Positions 11,284 through 20,637 are shown, numbered from the stretch's first letter. The stretch: 64,000 nt of DNA from Brooklawnia cerclae (GCF_011758645.1 NZ_JAAMOZ010000001.1:2666001-2730000), one strand, 5' to 3'. Program-made: numbers and translations. Notes: a model not told the origin generated them from the sequence alone.

Positions 11284-11786
11284 CTCTGCTCCTGTGTGTC
11301 GGTCGACTTCGTGTCGATGGGTCGGACGTCGATGAAGTCGGGATCGTCGGCGAACCGGGCCAACCCGAACAGTTCGACAGCCAACTCGAAGCCCCTTGTC
11401 AGAGCTTCGAGTTCGGCGGGATCTGCGTGAGCCGTGCGCAACCGGACCGGTCCCACCAGTGGGATCGCGGCCAACAGGTCGCGGCCCCGCGCGGTGAGGG
11501 CGACGTTGCGGCGGCGGCCGTCGTCCCCGTCGGGGCTGGTCCGCACCAGCCCTCGCTCCTCCAACCGGGCCAGCACCTGCCCGAGGGTCGCCGGATGCAT
11601 CGACAGCCGTGCCCGCAGCTGCGACATCGGCCAGGACTCCCGCTCACCCACTATCCGGGCTATGCCGACCTGCTCCCCCGTGACGCCGTGTTCACGCCGC
11701 AGCCAACCATTCGCCGCCACGAAGGCACGATCGAGCCGATACCAGGCTCGAATGGCTGCGATCGCACGCGGAGCAGGTTCGGACAC
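11280..11786 (-). CDS. MarR-family transcriptional regulator
   Basis: A 168-residue MarR protein with the winged helix at about 50-105. Visible parts are WPMSQLRARLSMHPATLGQVLARLEERGLV and the wing SPDGDDGRRRNVALTARGRDLL. Unlike most MarR proteins it has a C-terminal extension of about 40 residues. GTG start at 11786. It is divergent from a quinone oxidoreductase at 11972, with an AT-rich dyad between, and co-translated with the AhpD-like gene. It may respond to quinones or other electrophiles (inference from neighbours). Confidence 0.82.
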   Translation of the reverse strand: MSEPAPRAIAAIRAWYRLDRAFVAANGWLRREHGVTGEQVGIARIVGERESWPMSQLRARLSMHPATLGQVLARLEERGLVRTSPDGDDGRRRNVALTARGRDLLAAIPLVGPVRLRTAHADPAELEALTRGFELAVELFGLARFADDPDFIDVRPIDTKSTDTQEQR

Positions 11787-11792
11787 CTATTT

Positions 11793-11810
11793 ATTATGTG
11801 TTACATACTA
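11793..11810. promoter_or_regulatory. AT-rich dyad in the marR/oxidoreductase divergent region
   Basis: TATGT (11795-11799), three bases, ACATA (11803-11807), with further paired bases outside. It is the only AT-rich patch in this intergenic region and lies immediately upstream of the marR GTG start. It is a plausible MarR operator and promoter element. Confidence 0.5.
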
Positions 11811-11971
11811 TCTAGACGCAACCCTTGGCGCATCGGTTCCGTCCCGCGAGGCGAGGGTCGCGAACGGACCTCCCGGATCCCGTGGCTCCGGATGTGGAAG
11901 CATGACCGGATGAGCGTTCCGACTGCCCTCACCCCGCGAGCGACCGAAGCCGCCAGCTCCGAAGTGATCCG

Positions 11972-12943
11972 ATGAAGGCGATGGTCTACCGGCGCTACGG
12001 GGAACCCCGCGACGTGCTGGAGCCGGCCGAGGTTCCCGAGCCGAAGGTCGGGCCGGAGTCCGTCCTGGTCGCGGTCGCAGCCGCCGGCGTCAACCCCGTC
12101 GACTGGCAGACGATGGCCGGGCACCTGGACACCCGTTTCGACGTGCTGTTCCCCGTCGTCCCGGGCTGGGACTTCGCGGGAACGGTCGTCCGGGTCGGCC
12201 CGAACGTGACGCGGTTCGCCCCCGGCGACGCGGTGTTCGGCTATGCGCGGCAGGACATCGTCCACCACGGAACCTACGCGGAGCGCATCGCCGTTCCGGA
12301 ACGTGCGGTGGCGCACAAGCCGGCCACCCTCGACTGGACGCGCGCCGCCGCGACCCCGATCGCGGCGCTCACCGCATGGCAGGCCCTCGTCGACGTCCTC
12401 GACGTGCACCCGGGCGACACCGTGCTCGTCCAGGCCGCCGCCGGAGGGGTGGGAAGCTTCGCCACCCAGATCGCCCGCCACCTCGGAGCACGCGTGGTCG
12501 GTACCGCGTCCCCGGCCAACCACGAGACACTCGCCGCAGCCGGGGTGATCCCCGTCGACCGTCACGGCGACCTCGCCGCCGAACTGCGCCGCGCGGTCCC
12601 CGGCGGGGTCGACGCCGTCCTCGACATGTACGGCGGCAGCGCTGTTCGCCTTCACGCAGACCTCCTCCGGCCGACGCGGGGCCACAAGCGAATCGTCTCT
12701 CTCGCCGACGACGGGGTACGCGATCTCGGCGGCAGATTCCTGTTCGCACAGCCCGACGCGGGCGAACTCCACGACATCGCGGATCTGATCGACCGGGGTG
12801 CCCTTCATGTGCCGAACGTCCGGACGCGTCCGCTCGCCGAGGCGGCGCATGCCCTGGCCGACAGCGCGGGCGGGATGACGCAGGGGAAGATCGTCCTCAC
12901 CGTTCGGGAGCCGGCCGAAGATGCACGGGGCGCCGATTCCTGA
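11972..12943 (+). CDS. NADPH:quinone oxidoreductase-like MDR family protein
   Basis: A 323-residue zinc-independent medium-chain dehydrogenase/reductase. The N-terminal GroES-like domain contains GVNPVDWQTMAGH and PVVPGWDFAGTVVRVGPNV. The Rossmann domain has VLVQAAAGGVGSFATQIARHLGA (AAxGxVG pattern) with an NADP-type fold. There are no zinc-ligand cysteines, as expected for the quinone oxidoreductase branch. It probably reduces quinones or enones in the cytosol. It is divergent from a marR gene, which fits an electrophile-response module. Confidence 0.85.
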   Translation: MKAMVYRRYGEPRDVLEPAEVPEPKVGPESVLVAVAAAGVNPVDWQTMAGHLDTRFDVLFPVVPGWDFAGTVVRVGPNVTRFAPGDAVFGYARQDIVHHGTYAERIAVPERAVAHKPATLDWTRAAATPIAALTAWQALVDVLDVHPGDTVLVQAAAGGVGSFATQIARHLGARVVGTASPANHETLAAAGVIPVDRHGDLAAELRRAVPGGVDAVLDMYGGSAVRLHADLLRPTRGHKRIVSLADDGVRDLGGRFLFAQPDAGELHDIADLIDRGALHVPNVRTRPLAEAAHALADSAGGMTQGKIVLTVREPAEDARGADS

Positions 12944-12973
12944 ACAGTCGCGCCCGGGCACTCCGGCTCCCGC

Positions 12974-13384
12974 TCAGAACGTGGAGGCCCTGATCATCGC
13001 GCTCCGGTCGGCCGGGCCGAACCCGAATTGCTCGTAGAGACCATGGGCGTCCTGCGTGAACAGCATCCACCGGAACGCGGCACCGGGGCCGTCGTCGATC
13101 ATCGCCCGGACGAGTCGTTTGCCGAGTCCACGACCGCGATGGCCAGGGTCGATGATGACGTCGGCGAGGTAGGCGAAGGACAGCCCGTCGGAGACGGCCC
13201 GGCAGAAGCCGACCTGTGCCCCGGTCTCCTCCTCGTAGATCCCGACGACGCGCCAGGCCGTCCCGATCTGCACGTCGACGTCCGCGGGTTTGCGCCACAA
13301 GCCCCAGTACGCCTCGGTGGACAGCATCCGCCAGATCCAGTCACGGTCGAGGCGGGACTTGTCGTCGTCGGCGATGTAGGTCAT
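12974..13384 (-). CDS. GNAT-family N-acetyltransferase
   Basis: A 136-residue acetyltransferase. Motif A, which binds acetyl-CoA, is VIIDPGHRGRGLGKRLVRAMIDD, and the C-terminal YEQFGFGPADRSAM is the usual last strand-helix. The opening (MTYIADDDKSRLDRDWIWRML) resembles the small YjcF/Eis-unrelated GNAT group with unknown substrate. ATG 13384 is chosen because the family fold begins there; an upstream ATG would add about 20 low-complexity residues. Its ribosome site is weak. It is convergent with the oxidoreductase gene. Confidence 0.78.
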   Translation of the reverse strand: MTYIADDDKSRLDRDWIWRMLSTEAYWGLWRKPADVDVQIGTAWRVVGIYEEETGAQVGFCRAVSDGLSFAYLADVIIDPGHRGRGLGKRLVRAMIDDGPGAAFRWMLFTQDAHGLYEQFGFGPADRSAMIRASTF

Positions 13385-13493
13385 CGCGCCATTGTCGCCC
13401 GGCAGCCGCGTGCGGCACGAGGGAACTCGCACCGTGGACGCGGCCATGGCACTTCGCGGACGACGCGGACGCGCCGGGGGATCGTCCGGTGGC

Positions 13494-13964
13494 TCAGGTG
13501 GTTTCCGTCGCAGGTTCGGGGCTGCGCTGTCCCGCCGCCAGGCGGCGGGCGAAACGCAGCAGCGTGTCGATCTCACCGGGCTCGATGTGGGCCTCGAACA
13601 TCTCCTCCATGGTCGCCACGTACGCCTGGGTCGCGCGCCGGATCACGTCCTCGCCCCGCTCGGTCAACCGGATCTCGGACATGCGGGCGTCCGCGGTGCA
13701 GGAACAGCGCCCGACCAGGCCAAGGCTCTTCAGCCGGTCGACGAGATGGGTGGTCGAGCCCGAACTGTAGAGCAGGGTGCGTGCCAGCTGGGAGACGTGG
13801 AGGAAGTGGCCCGGGGCCTCCCACAAAGCGAGGAGCGCCTCGAACTGGGACATGGTCAGCCCGAACTCACGTCTCAGCCGGCCGGCGAACTGGCTGGTCA
13901 GCGAACGCTGCGCGTACACCAGGTGGCGCCAGATCTCGGCGCCCGGTCTCTCCGTCTCGGACAT
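13494..13964 (-). CDS. MarR-family transcriptional regulator
   Basis: A 156-residue MarR protein. The recognition region is MSQFEALLALWEAPGHFLHVSQLARTLLYSSGSTTHLVDRL and the wing is TADARMSEIRLTERGEDVI. A CysSerCys in GRCSCTADARMS sits next to the wing and could be redox-sensitive (inference). It is divergent from an NADPH-dependent FMN reductase, with two tandem dyads between them, so it very likely represses that gene and itself. Confidence 0.85.
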   Translation of the reverse strand: MSETERPGAEIWRHLVYAQRSLTSQFAGRLRREFGLTMSQFEALLALWEAPGHFLHVSQLARTLLYSSGSTTHLVDRLKSLGLVGRCSCTADARMSEIRLTERGEDVIRRATQAYVATMEEMFEAHIEPGEIDTLLRFARRLAAGQRSPEPATETT

Positions 13965-14060
13965 CGCTCCCCCTCAGTACGCCACGTGGCCCCCGGCATG
14001 CCCGACGCTGCCGTTCGTCCCCCCTCAACCTCGTTCCGGGCAGGAATAATCCCCAAATCG

Positions 14061-14087
14061 CTGTAGTTACAGATGCTGCATGTACAG
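14061..14087. promoter_or_regulatory. Two tandem dyads between marR and FMN reductase
   Basis: CTGTAGTTACAG (14061-14072, perfect 5-2-5 dyad) and CTGCATGTACAG (14076-14087, one mismatch) have centres 15 bp apart. They lie in the divergent promoter region of marR and the FMN reductase. The shared core CTGYANNTACAG is the likely MarR recognition sequence. Confidence 0.65.
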
Positions 14088-14186
14088 ATAAGACCTGGGT
14101 CGGCCCGCCCCTCCACGGAACCGTTTTGGCAGGGGGACGAACGCGTCCCGGCCACCACCTTGCCCCGCGCAACGAAGGGAACCAGC

Positions 14187-14756
14187 ATGACCACCTACAA
14201 CGTCGGCGTCCTGATCGGCAGCCTGTCGAAGGACTCCATCAACAGGCGCCTGTTCACCGCGCTCGCGCGCCTCGCCCCCTCGGCGGATCTCCGCCTGGCG
14301 GAGGTGCCCATCCGTGATCTGCCGATGTACAACCGCGACCTCGACTCCGCACTCCCGGAGGAGGTCACGGCATTCAAGGCCGCGATCGAGGCGTCCGACG
14401 CGGTCATCCTCATCACCCCGGAATACAACCGCTCGATCCCCGGCGCACTGAAGAACGCCCTGGACTGGGCGAGCAGGCCGTGGGGGTCGAACTCCCTTGC
14501 CGGGAAGCCTTCCGCAGTCATCGGCACCTCGATCGGCGCGATCGGCACCGCGGTCGCCCAGCAGCACCTGCGCAGCATCCTGTCGTTCCTGAACTCACCG
14601 GAGCTCAGCCAGCCCGAGGCCTACATCCAGACCGTCCCCGGGTTGATCACGGACGAGGGCGAGGTCACCAACGAGTCGACCGCCGAGTTCCTGCTGAACT
14701 GGCTCAAGGCCGTCCACACCCACGCCGACAAGGTGGCTCTCGCCGCCGCTGCCTGA
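14187..14756 (+). CDS. NADPH-dependent FMN reductase / quinone reductase (flavodoxin fold)
   Basis: A 189-residue flavodoxin-like reductase of the SsuE/YieF type. The FMN phosphate loop is GSLSKDSINRRLF, and the conserved TPEYNRSIPGALKNALDW motif contacts the isoalloxazine ring. A second conserved stretch is GKPSAVIGTSIGAIGTAVAQQHLR. It probably reduces quinones, azo compounds or free FMN with NADPH. GAAGGGA precedes the ATG. Regulation by the divergent MarR protein is likely. Confidence 0.88.
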   Translation: MTTYNVGVLIGSLSKDSINRRLFTALARLAPSADLRLAEVPIRDLPMYNRDLDSALPEEVTAFKAAIEASDAVILITPEYNRSIPGALKNALDWASRPWGSNSLAGKPSAVIGTSIGAIGTAVAQQHLRSILSFLNSPELSQPEAYIQTVPGLITDEGEVTNESTAEFLLNWLKAVHTHADKVALAAAA

Positions 14757-14770
14757 GTTCGGGTCAGGGT

Positions 14771-16003
14771 TCAGGCGGGGACGCGTCCACCGGCGAGTTC
14801 ACCCCGGGCGAAGACCGCGACCGGACGCAACACTGTGCGCAGGTCGCGACGCGGGTCGGACTGCACGATCAGCACGTCGGCCGCGTACCCCTCCTGCAAC
14901 CGGCCGGTTGTCCCTTTCAAGCCGATCCGATCAGCGGTCTCGGCGGTCGCCAGCCGCAGCACCTCGGTGTTCGACAGCCCCGCACGCAGCCACACGAGCA
15001 ACGACTCGGCATAGCTTCCGAACGGGCTCCCCGCCACGCCTCCGTCGGTTCCGACGATCAGGGGGACGCCGGCCGCGTACAGACGCCGGATTCGATCGAT
15101 GAGCTTGAACCCCACGTCCTGGGGGGCTTTGTCGATCCAACCGGAGGTGAGAGTCGGATCGACCGCCGCCCCGGACGCATGGATCAGGCCGACGAGTTCG
15201 TCTGTGAAGCTGATTGTCCGCGGGGCGGCCTCGCCGGCGTGCGGGTCGGGTGCAACCTCCGCCGAGCAGTGCTCGATCGTCGTCAGACCGGCGCGCGCCG
15301 CGAACTCGATGGCTTCGACCGCATGGGCGTGCGCGGCCGTCGGCAGCCCCGCCTCCCGCGCCGCCTGCGCCAGCACCTGGATCTGATGCTCGGTGAACTG
15401 TGAACGCCAGGTGGGCGGGGACCCTGCGGTGATGTGCCCCCCGGAGACCGCCACCTTGATGACGTCATCGCCTTCGTCCTTGCGCTGGCGCACCGCCGCG
15501 CGGATCTCCTCGTCGCTTTCGACGGCTCCCCCCAGGAAGTGGAGATGGCCACCGGGAACCGTCAGCGGGACCCCTGAGGTCAGGATGCGCGGGCCTGTCG
15601 TCCCGCCCGCGTGTATCTCGTCCCTGAGGCCACGCACGATGCCGGACCGGTCTCCGAGATCCCGGACGGTGGTCACTCCGGCCGCGAGCGCTGCTCGTGC
15701 GTTCACACGGGCCCGGGCCGCGAGCGTCTCGGCCGACGACTCCGTGAGATCGGTTGCCGCGTCCACGCCCGGGGTGGCGTCGAACGTCAGGTGCACGTGG
15801 GCGTCGACCAGGCCCGGCAGGAGAAACGCTCCTTCGAAGTGATCGACATCCACGTGGTCCCGCTCTGCCCAGCGGTCGAGCAGTTCGGCGCCGGGGCCGG
15901 TCTCGACGATCCGCCCGTCGACGACGACGATCCCCGAGACACCCTCCGGGGCGTGTTCACCGTCCACCAGGACCTGCGCACCCGTGATCACCGTTGTTGC
16001 CAT
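14771..16003 (-). CDS. Metal-dependent amidohydrolase (imidazolonepropionase/prolidase-like)
   Basis: A 410-residue amidohydrolase-superfamily enzyme. The metal-binding set is HVHL (after GAFLLPGLVDA), a candidate bridging Lys in VIKVAVSGGH, His in AHAHAVEAI and IEHCSAE, and Asp in IVGTDGGVAGS. The ends form the small beta-sandwich domain (ITGAQVLVDGE; GYAADVLIVQSDP). Relatives hydrolyse Xaa-Pro or other acyl-dipeptides, or cyclic amides. It lies 115 bp downstream of the dehydratase-like gene on the same strand and opposite a peptide importer, so a peptide-derived substrate is plausible. Confidence 0.82.
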   Translation of the reverse strand: MATTVITGAQVLVDGEHAPEGVSGIVVVDGRIVETGPGAELLDRWAERDHVDVDHFEGAFLLPGLVDAHVHLTFDATPGVDAATDLTESSAETLAARARVNARAALAAGVTTVRDLGDRSGIVRGLRDEIHAGGTTGPRILTSGVPLTVPGGHLHFLGGAVESDEEIRAAVRQRKDEGDDVIKVAVSGGHITAGSPPTWRSQFTEHQIQVLAQAAREAGLPTAAHAHAVEAIEFAARAGLTTIEHCSAEVAPDPHAGEAAPRTISFTDELVGLIHASGAAVDPTLTSGWIDKAPQDVGFKLIDRIRRLYAAGVPLIVGTDGGVAGSPFGSYAESLLVWLRAGLSNTEVLRLATAETADRIGLKGTTGRLQEGYAADVLIVQSDPRRDLRTVLRPVAVFARGELAGGRVPA

Positions 16004-16118
16004 GATCGGCTTCCCTTCTGCAGTTCTGACGCGTTGCCGAACGAGTCGTGGGGCTGACGCGGACTCGGGCGGTTGCCGCGGTGTGTACGTGTACGAGGGC
16101 CGGAGCCGTCGCCGCGGG

Positions 16119-17414
16119 TCATGACGCGACCCGCGCGTCCTGGTCCGCCTTGTCCCTCGCGCGCTCCTGCGCGGCGATGAGCAGGCGGATCCGATTGATC
16201 TGGTTCGTCATCGACATCCCCGGGTCGTAGTCGACGCTGAGGACGTCGGCGGCGGGGTACATGAGCTTGAGCTTCTTCACCATGCCGGCCCCCACCACGT
16301 AGTTGACCGCGCAGTTGAACGCCTGGAACAACACGATGCTGGTGACACCCTGCTTGAGCAGTTCGCGCAGCTTGCCTCCGGTCATGAAGAAGAAGTGCCC
16401 GAAGGAATGGGCGAACGGGGCCAGCTCGTCGGCGGTGTCGACCATGTCGAAGATCGAGGAGAACGGCGTGAAGTGCTCGGAGGCGCGCAGCGCGTCGTCG
16501 AGCGGTTTCTCACAGGTGTCGTGGTACTCATGGCCGAGCGCTTGGGCGTCGATCCCCAGGGCACGGTCGTGGCCGTGCCCCATGTCGAGGATGTTGTACG
16601 TCGACATGAATCCCATGCCCGGTACCACCGCCTCGGCTCCCTCCTCCTCCAGGAGCCGCACGATGTTGGGGCTCCGGGGGGTGAAGTTGATGACCAACTG
16701 CGGATCCCCGACGATGCCGATGCGCGGCTTGACGACCTCGACCCGCGGCAGGGCATCGAAGTCGCGGACGATGGCACGCGCGTTCACGCGGAACCGGTCG
16801 AACGAGGCGTCACGAATGTTGGACGCCACCCGCGACAGCCACTGCGCGTGCAAGCGGTCGGTGCTCCCGGGTTCCTGCTCGTAGGGCCTGGTGGGATAGA
16901 CCACCTTCTCGAAGAGATCCCCGTAGGTGCTCGCCAGTGCCAGCCTCACCAGGAGCCCGGCCGTCAGCGGGAGCGTCCCGGGCACCGCCTGCGTGGTGTA
17001 GTCCTTGAAATCGAAGGGTTGCGATATCACGGGGACCTGCCCGAAGCCGGCGTCCACGATGGCCTTGCGCATGACGGTCATGAAGTTCCCGCCCCGGCAA
17101 CTGCACGCGGTGCCCGGGTCGCTCATCATGATCGCGGTGTGCCGAAGGTCGTAGCGTCCGCTGGCGAGTGCCTCGACGATCTGCCCTACGTAGTCGATCG
17201 GCGGGTGGCAATAGTCGTTGTTGACGTAGCGCGTCCCCACGTCGAGCGCCCGGCGATCATCGGCCGGCAGGATCTCGACGTCGTATCCCTCGGCCGCGAG
17301 GGCCACATCGAGCAGGCCGTGTTGCCGTACCGGGGCCGTCGACGGGATGATCACCGTCCGGCGCGCGAGATGCGGGCTCGCGCCCACCTGTGTCGTCCTT
17401 GTCGCACTCATCAC
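16119..17414 (-). CDS. 2-hydroxyacyl-CoA dehydratase-like protein (COG3581-type, activase-associated)
   Basis: A 431-residue cytosolic protein related to 2-hydroxyacyl-CoA dehydratase components. Cys-containing signatures are VNNDYCHPPIDYV, SDPGTACSCRGGNF and LFQAFNCAVNYVVGAGM. They could bind an Fe-S cluster that receives electrons from the activase encoded upstream. The chain ends in the family-typical DYDPGMSMTNQINRIRLLI. Its start overlaps the activase stop by 4 bases (ATGA), so the two are translated together. No CoA-transferase gene is nearby, so a classical amino-acid-fermenting dehydratase is not established. A relative of double-cubane-cluster proteins is an alternative. Confidence 0.75.
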   Translation of the reverse strand: MMSATRTTQVGASPHLARRTVIIPSTAPVRQHGLLDVALAAEGYDVEILPADDRRALDVGTRYVNNDYCHPPIDYVGQIVEALASGRYDLRHTAIMMSDPGTACSCRGGNFMTVMRKAIVDAGFGQVPVISQPFDFKDYTTQAVPGTLPLTAGLLVRLALASTYGDLFEKVVYPTRPYEQEPGSTDRLHAQWLSRVASNIRDASFDRFRVNARAIVRDFDALPRVEVVKPRIGIVGDPQLVINFTPRSPNIVRLLEEEGAEAVVPGMGFMSTYNILDMGHGHDRALGIDAQALGHEYHDTCEKPLDDALRASEHFTPFSSIFDMVDTADELAPFAHSFGHFFFMTGGKLRELLKQGVTSIVLFQAFNCAVNYVVGAGMVKKLKLMYPAADVLSVDYDPGMSMTNQINRIRLLIAAQERARDKADQDARVAS

Positions 17415-20400
17415 TCATCGCCTCCCTTGGAACCCGTGCACACCGAGGCCGTTGCGGTGGGGTATCCGTGCGGTACCTCGGCCACTCGGGCGAATTCCGC
17501 GTCCCGGCCACCGAGGTGCCGCGGAACGCCGCCCGGAAGGTCCACCGCCCGGACGACGCCCCCACCGCGCATGCGCACGGCCTCCTTGAGGGAGCGGATC
17601 CGTATCCTCACCGCCCCGAGGTTCGCGCCCTCGTCGATCTTCAGAACCGTGCAGATCTTTCCCGTCGGCGCGAGGATGGACTGCAGTTCGTCGGTCGTCA
17701 CCGAATCCAGCGCGCAACCGAAGGAACTGAGCTGGACCAGGTCGAGGTGATCGTCCCGTGCCACGACCTTCGCCGCGGCGAACACCCGAGAGGCGAACTC
17801 CCAGTTGGACAAGACCTCCAGATCGCTCGCGTCACCGAGATGGCAGATGCTGTCCTCGGTGAAGACGTTGAAGCCCTCCTGGCAGATCAGCTTCGCTATG
17901 CCGTGGTTGATCTCGGGGTCGCCGTGGTAGGGCCGAGAGGCCAGGACGACGCCACGCTCGCCTCGTTCGCGCATGCGCACGAGCAGTTGCTCGCCCTGTC
18001 GGCGGATCTGACGTTTGAACGAGTGAAGCTCCTCGAGGCCGTGCGCGACGGCGGCCCGCCATTCGTCCAGCCCGATGTCACCCGAACCCGCGAAGTCGTC
18101 GTGGAGCGTGACGGCCATGGACTCGGGATCGGCGAGGTCGAGGACGGGTGCGTGGTAGTCGACCGAACCGTCGAGGACGGCATCGATGGTGTGCCTCAAC
18201 ACGTTCGGGTATCCCTGGACGATCATGCAGTTGATGTTGTTCGGTGCCTCCGGATGCTCGGACTCCTCGTAGACCACGCACGGGAAGAAGATGCGCCGAA
18301 CGCCGTCGCGGACGAGCCACTGCACATGCCCGTGCGAGAGCTTTGCCGGGAAGCAGATCGAGTCGCTGGGCAGGGTCTCCAGCCCGCTGTCGAAGACCTC
18401 GCGGGTCGACCGCGGCGAGAGCCGAACCCGGAAACCGAGATCGGTGAACACCGTGAACCACAGCGGATAGTTCTCGTACATGTTGAGGGCCCGCGGGATA
18501 CCGATGTCGCCGCGCGGTGCGCCCGCGGCGAGCGGGCGATAGCGGAAGAGCCGCTGATACCGGTATTCGACGAGGTCGATCTTGCGCTGATGGGGATCGA
18601 TCGGGACGCGCAGGCCACGCTCACACCTGTTTCCGGTGACGAACTGCCTACCGTCGGGGAACCGCGAGATCGTCAGGAGGCAGTCGTTCTCGCAGATACC
18701 GCAACGGGCGAACTCGCTGTCGACGGAGAACTCCGCGAGTTCGGCGCGGTCGAGCAGAGTGCTGCGCGAGCCGGGCTGGGCGGTGTCGCGCGCCGTGACG
18801 GCCGCCCCGAAGGCCCCCATGAGGGCGGCGATCGCCGGACGCGTCACCTGCCTGCCGCTGATCAGCTCGAAGGCACGCAGGACGCAAGAGTTGTCGAAGG
18901 TGCCGCCCTGGCACAGGATATGGGAACCGAGCGCCTCGGGGTGGCGAGCCTTGATCACCTTGAACAGCGCGTTCTTGACCACCGAGTAGGCCAGGCCGGC
19001 GGAGATGTCACCGACGTCGAACCCTTCCTTCTGCACCTGCTTGACCTTGGAACTCATGAACACGGTGCATCGCGAACCGAGGTCGGCCGGGTGGCGCGAG
19101 CGCAAGCCCTCGGCGGCGAACTCGGGTGCGGAGCGCTTGAGCGACTGCGCGAAGCCCTCGATGAACGAGCCACAGCCCGACGAGCACGCCTCGTTCAGCT
19201 GGATCGCATGCAACTGCCCGTTGCGGATCGTCATGGCTTTCATGTCCTGGCCACCGATGTCGAGGATGAAGTCGACGTCCGGCACGAAATACCGTGCAGC
19301 CCGGTAGTGGGCCATCGTCTCCACGATTCCCTCGTCGACACGAAGGGCACTGCGCACCAGGTTCTCCCCGTAGCCGGTGACCGCCGCCCGCGCGATGTAC
19401 GCCGAAGCCGGCAATTGCGCGAGGAGGTTTCCGACCTGCCGGACGACGGCCTGGAGCCCGTCACCGCGATTCGGCTCGTAGCTGCTCGCGAGCAGAGCGC
19501 CGTCAGCGTCGATGAGGACCGACTTGGTCGTCGTCGACCCCGCATCGATCCCGAGGAAGGCAGGCCCGTGGTGCGCGGCGAGGTCTCGGCGCGGCGGCGC
19601 GGCCGCACTGTGCCGGGCCTCGAAGGCACGAAGGTCGCTCTCGTCCGCGAACAACGGCGGTAGCGCCCCGATGGCCATGGGCCCGGCCGGGTGGGCGACC
19701 AGCAACCGCTGAACGTCGCCCAGAGTGGTGACCTTGACCGACGCGCCGCGAGCCGCACGCGCCACGCTCGTCCAGGCGGCGCCGAGGGCGACGAACAGCA
19801 GACCGTCCTCGGGGCAGACGGCCTGGTCGTCCGACAGACCGAGTGTCCGCACGAAACGGAGACGGAGCTGGTCCATGAAGTACAGCGGTCCGCCGAGGAA
19901 CGCCACCCGTCCGGCGATGTGATGCCCCGCGGCGAGACTGGCGATCGATTGGTTGACCACCGCCTGCAGGACGCTCGCCGCGATGTCCTCCCGACGGGCG
20001 CCTTCGTTGATGAGCGGCTGGACGTCGGCCTTCGCGAACACCCCGCACCGCGACGCGATCGGATAGATCGTCGTCGCCCGGGCCGCCAACGCGTCGACAC
20101 CGGCGGCGTCGGTGTCGAGCAGCAGTGCCATCTGGTCGATGAAGGCGCCGGTGCCGCCGGCGCACATGCCGTTCATCCTCTGCTCGACGCTCTGGCCGAA
20201 GAAGGTGATCTTCGCGTCCTCGCCCCCGAGTTCGATGGCCACGTCGATCCCCTGGAGACGGCGCTCGATCGCCTCCGTTCCGGCGATCACCTCCTGGGTG
20301 AAGGGAACGTCGAGCGCCTCGGCCAGTCCCATACCCGCCGAGCCCGAGATCCTGATCAGCAGGGGCGTGTCGGCCGGCACCTCGCGGGCGATCGCCTCCA

Positions 20401-20542
20401 ACACCCGCGCGGTGGCGCCACGGACATCGGCGTAGTGCCGGTCGTAGCTCGAGAAGACCACGGCGTCGTCCGCATCCAGGAGGACAGCCTTGATCGTCGT
20501 CGAGCCGATGTCGAGCCCGAGACTCAGTTCCGTCGACGGCAT
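17411..20542 (-). CDS. Tandem ASKHA activase fused to a dehydratase-like domain (BcrAD/BadFG family, DUF2229)
   Basis: A 1043-residue multidomain protein. Residues 1-260 form a first activase domain: GLDIGSTTIKA (9-19), GGEDAK, Cys127 in MCAGGTGAF and Cys166 in IASRCGVFA. Residues 328-585 form a second: GIDAGSTTTKS (331-341), GGQDMK, Cys457 in SSGCGSF and Cys492 in LGSRCTVFM. In the dimeric activase HgdC, Cys127 and Cys166 of both subunits hold one [4Fe-4S] cluster; here both halves are in one chain. A four-Cys region (Cys614, 617, 621, 640) leads into a DUF2229/COG3580-like C-terminal domain (LPSDSICFPAKLSHGH; SRPYHGDPEINHGI). It probably performs ATP-driven low-potential electron transfer to its C-terminal domain and the downstream partner. 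GAAAGGGG precedes the ATG. Confidence 0.82.
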   Translation of the reverse strand: MPSTELSLGLDIGSTTIKAVLLDADDAVVFSSYDRHYADVRGATARVLEAIAREVPADTPLLIRISGSAGMGLAEALDVPFTQEVIAGTEAIERRLQGIDVAIELGGEDAKITFFGQSVEQRMNGMCAGGTGAFIDQMALLLDTDAAGVDALAARATTIYPIASRCGVFAKADVQPLINEGARREDIAASVLQAVVNQSIASLAAGHHIAGRVAFLGGPLYFMDQLRLRFVRTLGLSDDQAVCPEDGLLFVALGAAWTSVARAARGASVKVTTLGDVQRLLVAHPAGPMAIGALPPLFADESDLRAFEARHSAAAPPRRDLAAHHGPAFLGIDAGSTTTKSVLIDADGALLASSYEPNRGDGLQAVVRQVGNLLAQLPASAYIARAAVTGYGENLVRSALRVDEGIVETMAHYRAARYFVPDVDFILDIGGQDMKAMTIRNGQLHAIQLNEACSSGCGSFIEGFAQSLKRSAPEFAAEGLRSRHPADLGSRCTVFMSSKVKQVQKEGFDVGDISAGLAYSVVKNALFKVIKARHPEALGSHILCQGGTFDNSCVLRAFELISGRQVTRPAIAALMGAFGAAVTARDTAQPGSRSTLLDRAELAEFSVDSEFARCGICENDCLLTISRFPDGRQFVTGNRCERGLRVPIDPHQRKIDLVEYRYQRLFRYRPLAAGAPRGDIGIPRALNMYENYPLWFTVFTDLGFRVRLSPRSTREVFDSGLETLPSDSICFPAKLSHGHVQWLVRDGVRRIFFPCVVYEESEHPEAPNNINCMIVQGYPNVLRHTIDAVLDGSVDYHAPVLDLADPESMAVTLHDDFAGSGDIGLDEWRAAVAHGLEELHSFKRQIRRQGEQLLVRMRERGERGVVLASRPYHGDPEINHGIAKLICQEGFNVFTEDSICHLGDASDLEVLSNWEFASRVFAAAKVVARDDHLDLVQLSSFGCALDSVTTDELQSILAPTGKICTVLKIDEGANLGAVRIRIRSLKEAVRMRGGGVVRAVDLPGGVPRHLGGRDAEFARVAEVPHGYPTATASVCTGSKGGDE

Positions 20543-20637
20543 CAGACCCCTTTCGGTCGTGTCCGTGGTTTTCGCCGTCCACACGGGACAGACCGAAAAC
20601 CGCCAACGCGATCGTAAGAGGCGCGCGGCGCCGGATT

